From DAHUXD01 sp963805495 (GTDB lineage: Bacteria; Acidobacteriota; Thermoanaerobaculia; UBA5066; Gp7-AA6), in contig CAWDUQ010000002.1 in the NCBI GenBank assembly GCA_963805495.1, positions 1,178,001 through 1,242,000 of the forward strand: DNA of 64,000 nt, read 5' to 3'. This document shows positions 17,213 to 24,700 of the stretch, in pieces. The translations under genes and the position numbers were made by a program. Each line of letters starts with the position of its first letter. Within the stretch, counting starts at the first letter, position 1. The notes under the pieces are model-generated. The model did no database searches. It was not told where the DNA came from and saw only the letters and a program-made list of their open reading frames with translations.

Positions 17213-17680
17213 ATGAACGACACCCGCCTCGGCGAAGACGCGCCGTTTCGCTCGGAGAAAGAGGAGGACGCCTGGGACCACCGCGTCCCCGTCCACATTC
17301 GCGTCGGTCCGCCGCGCGTCAACCCGCACGTGGTCCCCCGGGCCGGAGCATCGGGCGCGCTCACCAAAGAGGACTTCGTCGTCAGCTTCCTCGTGATCTG
17401 GCAGCCCTCCCCGATCCCGCCGCCGCACTGGATCAAGCTCCTCCGCGAGGCCCCGTTCGGCTCCGGCCTCGTCCATGCCCGCGACCTGCACTGGGACGGA
17501 AAGCACCTGTCGCTCGAGCTCGTGCAGGAAGAGGACGTGGAGGCGTTCGCGCTCGAGATGTCCGGCTGGGCCGAGTACGCCAACACGGAGTACACGCGCG
17601 GCGAGCATCTGCCCTTCGTCGACGCCCTCGAAAACGCACGCCAGCGCGCCCGGGCGCTCGAAAAACGCCTCCACCGCTGA
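17213..17680 (+). CDS. conserved hypothetical protein
   Basis: This 155-residue, acidic, soluble protein starts at ATG 17213 behind GGAGGTCC. It has no signal peptide or membrane helix. The central segment (FVVSFLVIWQPSPIPPPHWIK, split by a strand) and a C-terminal helix rich in Arg/Glu (ALENARQRARALEKRL) are visible, but I do not recognise a family. It stands alone between the cupredoxin and the merR gene on the same strand. Codon use and GC content match its neighbours, so it looks native. Confidence 0.65.
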   Translation: MNDTRLGEDAPFRSEKEEDAWDHRVPVHIRVGPPRVNPHVVPRAGASGALTKEDFVVSFLVIWQPSPIPPPHWIKLLREAPFGSGLVHARDLHWDGKHLSLELVQEEDVEAFALEMSGWAEYANTEYTRGEHLPFVDALENARQRARALEKRLHR

Positions 17681-17705
17681 AAGGCGAGCGCCTCCAAGAA
17701 ACCCC

Positions 17706-17737
17706 TTGACCCCCGATCCGATTCGGGGGTCTAGACT
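17706..17737 (+). promoter_or_regulatory. MerR-type promoter/operator with 20-bp spacer
   Basis: The -35 is TTGACC (17706-17711), the -10 is TAGACT (17732-17737) and the spacer is 20 bp, the overlong spacing typical of MerR-activated promoters. The spacer carries a perfect inverted repeat ACCCCCGA-N6-TCGGGGGT (17709-17730). The merR GTG start lies 6 bases beyond the -10, so the transcript is probably leaderless. Confidence 0.75.
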
Positions 17738-17743
17738 CCTCCC

Positions 17744-18247
17744 GTGAGCCGCACGACGGATTCCGACGGGCTTCGTTCCGGAGAGCTGGCGCGCCGCGCC
17801 GGCGTGAGCGCGGACACCCTGCGGGTCTACGAACGGCGCGGTCTCCTCGCGGCTCCGCGCCGCTCCGGCAACGGCTACCGGATCTACCCGGCGAAGGCGC
17901 TGGAGCAGGTTCTCCTCATCCAGCGGGCCCTCGCGTTCGGGTTCACGCTCCCCGAGCTGTCGCGCTTCCTCGTCACGCGCGCGTCCGGGCACGGCCCCTG
18001 CCGCGACGTCCGGGAGGCGGCCGCCCGCCGGCTCCGGGAGATCGAGTCCGCGATCGCGGACCTTCGCGACCTCCAGGACTCGCTCGCCGAGCTGGTCGCG
18101 GCCTGGGATGCGGCCCTTTCGGCCCGACCGAAGGCCGGGCGGCACCGGTTTCTCGAGTCGCTCCCTTCCCGGAATCGCCGCGGCGCCGAGGCCCTCGCCG
18201 CCCGCCGCTTCACGAAACCCGACAGCCGAACGAAGGAGACCCCATGA
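17744..18247 (+). CDS. MerR-family transcriptional regulator
   Basis: This 167-residue protein has an N-terminal winged-helix MerR domain (about 11-80): SGELARRAGVSADTLRVYER, then GLLAAPRRSGNGYRIY. A coiled-coil dimerisation helix (about 85-125) follows. A single Cys in HGPCRDV sits where metal-responsive MerR proteins carry ligand cysteines, but the usual second Cys of CueR or ZntR is not seen, so the signal is unknown. GTG 17744 is the start. The gene overlaps the next one by ATGA (18244-18247), and both should be transcribed from the 20-bp-spacer promoter just upstream. That implies autoregulation together with the small periplasmic protein. Confidence 0.87.
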   Translation: MSRTTDSDGLRSGELARRAGVSADTLRVYERRGLLAAPRRSGNGYRIYPAKALEQVLLIQRALAFGFTLPELSRFLVTRASGHGPCRDVREAAARRLREIESAIADLRDLQDSLAELVAAWDAALSARPKAGRHRFLESLPSRNRRGAEALAARRFTKPDSRTKETP

Positions 18248-18741
18248 AACACCCCGCCGCTCTTCTGTGCCTCGGCATCGCCGTCGCCGCTCCGGCCGCC
18301 GTCCGGGCGCAGGAAGCGCACTCCTGCCACGCATCGGAGGTCGACGCGCGCGGAGACCACGTCATGGGCTTCGATCACGCGAAGACCACCCATCACTTCC
18401 TCCTCACCGCCTCCGGCGGGATCATCGACGTCTCGGCCAACGATCCCGGCGACGCCGCCAGCCGCGACGCGATCCGGACCCACCTCGAGCACATCGCGGG
18501 CATGTTCACCCGCGGCAACTTCGAGGCGCCGATGTTGATCCACGATCGCGTCCCCCCGGGGGTGCCCGAAATGAAGAGCCATCTCGACAAGATCCACTGG
18601 TCATACGAACAGACGCCGGCCGGGGGCCGCGTCGTCGCGTCGTCCAAGGATCCTGCGATCGTCTCCGCCATCCACGCCTTCCTCAAGTTCCAGATCGAGG
18701 ATCACCGGACCGGCGATTCGACCCAAGTCCCCAGGTCCTGA
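18244..18741 (+). CDS. small His-rich periplasmic protein under MerR control
   Basis: This 165-residue protein has a clear signal peptide (about 1-22, ending VRAQ). The mature part is rich in His (SCHAS, DHVMGFDHAKTTHHF, HLEHIAGMF) and resembles a family of hypothetical periplasmic proteins with the phrases FDHAKTTHHFLLT and ANDPGDAASRDAIR. The many His and Met residues suggest metal binding, which would suit a MerR-type metal regulator. That is inference. The ATG overlaps the merR stop (ATGA), so the two are translationally coupled. No transporter or oxidase is linked, making this a two-gene unit. Confidence 0.72.
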   Translation: MKHPAALLCLGIAVAAPAAVRAQEAHSCHASEVDARGDHVMGFDHAKTTHHFLLTASGGIIDVSANDPGDAASRDAIRTHLEHIAGMFTRGNFEAPMLIHDRVPPGVPEMKSHLDKIHWSYEQTPAGGRVVASSKDPAIVSAIHAFLKFQIEDHRTGDSTQVPRS

Positions 18742-18841
18742 CGGCGATCCGCCCCCCGAAAGGGGATTCTCCCGGGCCCGCACTGATGCGTTCGGATCAG
18801 GCGGAGCCCGGCGTTTGGCGGCACAATCCGACTGGAAGACC

Positions 18842-19099
18842 ATGAAGAGCAGCTCAGCGACTCGTGTGTCCGAGCCGAGCCCGGGGCGTCTGACGCGGCG
18901 CGAGCATGAAGTTCTCGTCAAGCTCGCCGAAGGTCTGTCCACGCAGGCGATCGCGGACGCCCTCGTGATCTCGCACGTGACCGTGCGCAATCACGTCGCC
19001 CGGATCCTCGTGAAGCTCCGGGTGCACAGCCGGCTCGCCGCCGTCGCGCTCGCCCTCCGCAACGGCCTGCTGACCCGCCGCTCGCGGTCCCGCCGCTGA
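18842..19099 (+). CDS. small LuxR/GerE-type helix-turn-helix protein
   Basis: This 85-residue protein is almost only a GerE DNA-binding domain: LTRREHEVLVKLAEGLSTQA, then IADALVISHVTVRNHVARIL and VKLRVHSR. Full LuxR-type response regulators have a receiver or ligand domain in front, which is absent here. It is either a stand-alone HTH regulator of the GerE type or the remnant of a larger gene. ATG 18842 is preferred; a TTG at 18815 would add nine residues. It precedes the electron-transfer operon on the same strand by 315 bases and is a candidate regulator of it. Confidence 0.75.
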   Translation: MKSSSATRVSEPSPGRLTRREHEVLVKLAEGLSTQAIADALVISHVTVRNHVARILVKLRVHSRLAAVALALRNGLLTRRSRSRR

Positions 19100-19414
19100 A
19101 AGACTGAGCGTAGCTCGGACTGCGGCCCCGCGGGCCCAGTCACTGTCCCAACGCACAGGCCGGACTGTCTTTGAGGACACGACCTTACCGTTCGATCGAA
19201 CAGTTTCGCTCGTATTGGCGCCCCTGAATCATCCGTATCATTTTTCGAAACAGCGTCATTTCGTGCACCCGATTCCGTGCCCGCCCCCTAAAATCCCCGG
19301 AGACAGGGACGCCTTACCGGGCCGGCACAGGTGCCGTCGCGGTAAGTCGGTTCCCGGCGAGGCAACCATGCGGGAACCCACCCGGGCAGGAGCGCAGGCG
19401 CGCGCGCGACTCGG
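19100..19414. other. 315-base intergenic region before the electron-transfer operon
   Basis: No gene is supportable here. A perfect 12-bp palindrome GTTCGATCGAAC lies at 19190-19201, in the least GC-rich part of the gap (19185-19265), where a promoter would be expected. It is a candidate operator for the operon starting at 19415. No confident -35/-10 pair could be assigned by eye. Confidence 0.35.
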
Positions 19415-20824
19415 ATGAGCTGGCTCATTCCCGGACCGTCCTCGCTCCTGGCCGCGGCCTCGACGGCGCACCTCGCGCTCGCGCTGATCCGAAAGCACCA
19501 GGCATCGACTCCGGTTCGCGGCTGGCTTCTTGCCGCCGTGTCGGTCGGTTTCGCTGCTACCCCGTGGATCTGGGCGTCGCCCCGCGATCTCGCCGTCGGC
19601 GCAGCCGCGCACCTCGTCTGGTTCGCAGCCTCCGGGAGGCTCGCGGGCGAGCGGCGCGCGGGCCCGCCCAGGGGACTCGTCCTGGTGCCGAGACCGGTGG
19701 CCGTGCCGGAGCGAGCGACAGCCCCGGCGACCGCGAGCGCCGCCCGCCCCGCGCCGCGCACGCCCGCCGGGCCGGTCCAGACTCCCGTGCTCGCCGTCTT
19801 CGATGAAACGCCCGAGATCCGAACCATTCGCATGGCGCGTCCCGAGGGCTTCGAGTTTCAGGCCGGGCAGTTCCTGACGGTCCAGGTCCAGCTCGACGGC
19901 CGTCCCGCCACGCGCTGCTACTCGATCAGCTCCTGCCCCGACGCGCGCGGCTACGTCGAGATTTCGGTCAAGCGCCAGGGGCGCGTCTCCGGGACGCTGC
20001 ACTCGACGGTGCGGCCGGGCTCCCTCCTCGCGATCCGACCGCCCGCGGGGGCGTTCGTCTACCCGGCCGGCGACGACCGGCCGATCGTGCTCGTCTCGGG
20101 CGGCGTCGGCTGCACTCCGATGATGTCGATGCTGCGCCACGCCATTTCCCGCGAGCCCGCGCGCCCGATCTTCTACGTCCACTCGGCGAAGACCGAGACG
20201 GACATCGCATTTCGCCAGGAGCTCACCCTCGTGGCGCGTCGGCATCCTCAGGTCAGGGTCGTCATCGCGCTGACGCGCGCCGCCTCCGCCGGCGAGCACT
20301 ATCCCGGGCGGATCGGCGAGACCCTGCTGCAGGAGGTCGTTCCCTCGCCGAGCGAGTCGCTCTTCTACGTCTGCGGACCGGCGGCCATGATCTCGGGCGT
20401 CAAGACGATGCTCGCGCAAATGGGCGTGCCGCCCGCCCAGGTCCGCAGCGAAGCCTTCGAAGCCGCGGTCGCGGCATCGCGGGCTTCCGCACCGGCGCCC
20501 GTCCCTGCCGCGGCGACCGCCGCCGCCGGCCCCGAGCTCGTCGCCGTCCCCGGCGCCACGGCCGGCACGGTCTGCCTGCGCCTGGCGAGGAGCGGCAAGA
20601 CCGCCCCGGCCTCGCGCGACCAGAGCCTGCTCGAGGTGGCTGAGAGCGTGGACGTCGAGATCCCCAGCCTCTGCCGCTCCGGGACCTGCGGAACCTGCCG
20701 GACACGGCTCGTTTCGGGCGACGTCGAGTGCACGGCCGACGTGATGGACGACGAAGACCGGCAGGGTGGCTACGTATTCCCGTGCGTCGCATGGGCCAGG
20801 AGCGACTGTGTCCTCGAAGCCTGA
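19415..20824 (+). CDS. membrane-anchored FAD/NAD(P)H reductase with C-terminal 2Fe-2S ferredoxin domain
   Basis: This 469-residue protein begins with a hydrophobic region (about 8-75, up to three membrane helices), then an Ala/Pro linker. Next comes a ferredoxin-NADP reductase module: FAD motif RCYSIS near 169, nucleotide motif SGGVGCTPMMSM near 227, and YVCGPAAM near 318. The last 90 residues are a plant-type ferredoxin domain with CRSGTCGTC (about 420-428) and a fourth Cys in FPCVAW (about 457). The domain order resembles Hcr-type NADH oxidoreductases, but with an added membrane anchor. It should take electrons from NAD(P)H and hand them to the cytochrome b-like protein encoded next, whose GTG overlaps this gene by 17 bases. 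Confidence 0.83.
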   Translation: MSWLIPGPSSLLAAASTAHLALALIRKHQASTPVRGWLLAAVSVGFAATPWIWASPRDLAVGAAAHLVWFAASGRLAGERRAGPPRGLVLVPRPVAVPERATAPATASAARPAPRTPAGPVQTPVLAVFDETPEIRTIRMARPEGFEFQAGQFLTVQVQLDGRPATRCYSISSCPDARGYVEISVKRQGRVSGTLHSTVRPGSLLAIRPPAGAFVYPAGDDRPIVLVSGGVGCTPMMSMLRHAISREPARPIFYVHSAKTETDIAFRQELTLVARRHPQVRVVIALTRAASAGEHYPGRIGETLLQEVVPSPSESLFYVCGPAAMISGVKTMLAQMGVPPAQVRSEAFEAAVAASRASAPAPVPAAATAAAGPELVAVPGATAGTVCLRLARSGKTAPASRDQSLLEVAESVDVEIPSLCRSGTCGTCRTRLVSGDVECTADVMDDEDRQGGYVFPCVAWARSDCVLEA

Positions 20825-21755
20825 GACGCACCCCTCTCCCAAACCGGTCCCCGCGGTCGCGCCGGCGCCGTCGCGGCCGCGCCCGCAGGAATGGTTCCCC
20901 ATGCGGGCGCTCACGCACGTGCTCGCCCTGGCGTTCCTGGTCATCGCCGCCATCTACGCGGCGGTCTTTGTTTTTTTCGGAGGTCGCTCCTACTACGGCA
21001 CGCCATTGCGGGTCCGCGGCTACGCCCCCGCGCACGGTCTCCTGCGCCCGTCCGGCCAGGCGGGGATCGTCTTCGGGATCGTCGGGCTCGCCCTGATCTG
21101 CGTCACGCTCATCTATGCGATCCGCAAGAAGCTCCGCCCGAAAGGTGGCAATCTCAAGATCTGGCTCGAGGTCCACATCTTCTGCGGGATCGTCGGGCCG
21201 GCCCTGATCACGCTTCACACCTCCTTCAAGTTCAACGGCCTGATCTCGGTCGCGTACTGGTCGATGGTCGTCGTCGTGCTCTCGGGATTCGTGGGGCGCT
21301 ACCTCTATGTGCGCATCCCCAAGACGTTGCGCGGCGTGGAGCTCTCCGCCGCGGACCTGGAGGCGCGCGTCGCCGAAATCCGGGAGGCGCTCGCCTCCGC
21401 CGGGCTCCCGCCGGCGGAGCTTTCGCGGCTCGAAAGCGGCAGCCGGGCCGGCAAACCTCCCGCGCTCCTGACGGGGCTGCTCTTCGGTGATCTTTCGGGC
21501 TGGTGGCGGTCCCGCCGGCTTGCGCGCCGTCTCGAGGCCGCGGGCGCCGAGCCGCAGCTCGCGGGCGAAACGGTCGGCCTCGTCGCCGAGCGCGAGGCGC
21601 TCAAGCGCCGGATCGCGCTGCTCGGCCGGACGAAGAAGCTCTTCGACCTCTGGCACGTGCTCCACAAGCCGCTCGTCTACGTCATGCTCGCGATCGCGGC
21701 CCTCCACGTGTTCGTTGCCGTGTACTTCGGGTACGCGCCCGGGAGGGGTCGTTGA
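20808..21755 (+). CDS. multi-pass cytochrome b-like membrane protein
   Basis: This protein of about 315 residues is called from GTG 20808. Five hydrophobic helices are visible at about 33-57, 83-105, 119-138, 147-168 and 288-308, with a soluble helical insert rich in Arg/Glu between the fourth and fifth. Histidines placed in or at the ends of helices (LEVHIF, ITLHTSF, LWHVLHK, AALHVFV) could ligate two b haems, as in small bis-His cytochromes b. No family name is certain. Its place between a membrane NAD(P)H reductase and a 60-haem cytochrome makes electron transfer across the inner membrane the natural role. ATG 20901 is an alternative start. Confidence 0.7.
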   Translation: MSSKPETHPSPKPVPAVAPAPSRPRPQEWFPMRALTHVLALAFLVIAAIYAAVFVFFGGRSYYGTPLRVRGYAPAHGLLRPSGQAGIVFGIVGLALICVTLIYAIRKKLRPKGGNLKIWLEVHIFCGIVGPALITLHTSFKFNGLISVAYWSMVVVVLSGFVGRYLYVRIPKTLRGVELSAADLEARVAEIREALASAGLPPAELSRLESGSRAGKPPALLTGLLFGDLSGWWRSRRLARRLEAAGAEPQLAGETVGLVAEREALKRRIALLGRTKKLFDLWHVLHKPLVYVMLAIAALHVFVAVYFGYAPGRGR

Positions 21756-24700
21756 GCACGCGGACCCGGGTCGCGGCGCGGCTTCTGGCCGCCGCTCCCC
21801 TGCTTCTCGTTCTCGTGCCGCTCTTCTCGTCGCCGCGCCCAACGGGCGGCCAGGACCTCGGAAGTCTCCTGTCGCCCGGCCGGCTGTCGAAGGCCCACGC
21901 CAGGCTCGAGGGCCTCGACAACTGCCAGAAGTGCCACGAGCCCGGCCGCAAGGTCACGGCCGAGAAGTGCCTCGCCTGCCACCAGCCGGTGGCCGAGCGC
22001 ATCGCGGCGAAGACGGGGGTGCACCGCGACGTCAAGGGCGACTGCGTCTCATGCCACGTCGAGCACGCGGGTGCCGACGCGGAGCTGCGGCCGTTCGACC
22101 CGAAGAAGTTCAACCACGCCGCCGAGACGGGTTTCGCGCTCGACGGAAAGCACGCCCCCCTCGCCGCCAACTGCCAGAGCTGTCACAAGACCCGCTCGTT
22201 CCTGACGCTGCAGCCGGCGTGCGCCTCGTGCCACGCCGACAAGCACAAGGGACGCATGGGTCCGGACTGCGCAAGCTGCCACTCGACCGCCGTTGCGTTC
22301 AAGGAGGCCGCGAAGACCTTCGACCATACGAAGGCGGCCTTCCCGCTGACCGGAGCCCACGCGTCGGTCGCCTGCGCGAAATGCCACAAGACCCCGGACT
22401 TCCGGGTCGCGAAGTTCGGCGCGTGCAACGACTGCCACCGCGATCCCCACGTCAAGCCGCTCGGCGTGTGCGCCTCGTGCCACACGACCGACAGCTTCAA
22501 GGCCACGCGGCGCATCGACCACGACAAGACGGGCTTCCCGCTGGTCGGAAAGCACGCCCAGGTGCCGTGCGCGACTTGCCACGTCCAGCCGCCGACGAAG
22601 GTTCACCTGAAGGCCGGCCGGTGCGCCGACTGCCACCAGGACCCGCACAAGGGCGTCTTCAAGGGCTCGGACTGCGCCTCCTGCCACCAGGAGACGGGAT
22701 TCAAACCGTCGGCGCCCTTCGACCACGCGCAGAAGACAGGCTACGCGCTCGACGGAAGACACGCGACCGTCCCGTGCGCGTCCTGCCACAAGGGCGCGGC
22801 GGTCCCCGCCGGCGTCAGCGTCGTGAAGGCCGTCGTGGACTTCCGGGGGGCGAAGAAGGACTGCGCGAGCTGCCACCGCGATCCGCACCAGGGCGAACTC
22901 GGCGCCCGTTGCGAGAGCTGCCACACCGTCAAGTCCTTCCGGGTGGAGACCTTCCAGCACCCGAAGTTCCCGGAGTTCTTCCAGGCCGGGCACGCGACCG
23001 CGCCCTGCGAGTCCTGCCATCGCCCCGGGGCGGTCTCCTCGGCGGGTCCGACGAGCCGTCTCTTCAAGGGCGTCTCGACCGACTGCGCCACCTGCCACAA
23101 GGACCCGCACATGGGCCAGCTCGGGACGACCTGCCAGAGCTGCCACACGGTGCGGGCGTGGCCGATCCCGGCCTACAAGCACCGGCGGCCGGACCTCGCG
23201 ACGTTCTTCGCGTCGAAGCACGGGACCCTCGCGTGCGAGCAGTGCCACAAGCCGCGGACGACGACATTCCCGGCCGGTTCCGGCACGGCCGTCGTCTTCA
23301 AGGGCGTCTCCTCGGAGTGCGCCAGCTGCCACGAGGACGCCCACGACGGGATGCTCGGCAAGCAGTGCCAGACCTGCCACACGCTCAAGACCTGGAAGAC
23401 CGCTTCGCGCGCCTTCCACAAGAACACCATTTTCCCGCTCGAGGGCCAGCACCTCACGACGCCGTGTGCCGCGTGCCACCTCGACCGCATCGTCAAGGGC
23501 ACGCCCAACCGCTGCTACGACTGCCACTGGATCCGCCGCAAGGACGACAAGTTCGAGACGCGCCTGGGCAACGAGTGCGGTGACTGCCACCGGCCGATCG
23601 GATGGAACGCGGTCAACTGGAACCACCAGCAGCGCACCGGGTTCGCGCTCGGGGCCGCCCACACGGGTCTGCCCTGCGAGTCCTGCCATAAGAACAAGGT
23701 CTTCACGGGGCTGAGCACAGACTGCGCGTCCTGTCACCAGAAGGACTACAACGCGACCCGCAATCCCAACCACTCGGCCGCCGGGTTCCCGACCAAATGC
23801 GAGACCTGCCACCGTCCGACGGACCCGAACTGGGGCGGAGCGCAGTACACGCACCAGAGTTTTCCGCTCGTCGGCGTCCACAACACGCAGCCTTGCGCCG
23901 CATGTCACACGAACAACGTGTACGCCGGGACGCCCCGCGACTGCTTCGGCTGCCACAAGACCCGGTACGACGCCACCACCAACCCGAAGCACTCGTCGGC
24001 CGGGTTTGGCACCGCATGCGAGACCTGCCACAAGGCAACCGACCCCGACTGGAACCAGGCGAGCTTCAACCACGCCCCGGTCTTCCCGCTCGTCGGCGTC
24101 CACAACACGCAGCCCTGCGCCACCTGCCACAAGAACAACGTCTTTACCGGCACGCCCCGCGACTGCTTCGGCTGCCACAAGACCCAGTACGACGCCACGA
24201 CCAACCCGAAGCACTCGTCGGCCGGGTTCGGCACCGCATGCGAGACCTGCCACAAGGCAACCGACCCCGACTGGAACAAAGCGAGCTTCAACCATTCCCA
24301 GATCTTCCCGCTCCTCGGCGTCCACAACACGCAGCCCTGCGCCGCCTGCCACAAGAACAACGTCTTTACCGGCACGCCCCGCGACTGCTTCGGCTGCCAC
24401 AAGACCCAGTACGACGCCACGACCAACCCGAAGCACTCGTCGGCCGGGTTCGGCACCGCATGCGAGACCTGCCACAAGGCAACCGACCCCGACTGGAACA
24501 AAGCGAGCTTCAACCATTCCCAGATCTTCCCGCTCGTCGGCGTCCACAACACGCAGCCCTGCGCCGCCTGCCACAAGAACAACGTCTTTACCGGCACGCC
24601 CCGCGACTGCTTCGGCTGCCACAAGACCCAGTACGACGCCACGACCAACCCGAAGCACTCGTCGGCCGGGTTCGGCACCGCATGCGAGACCTGCCACAAG

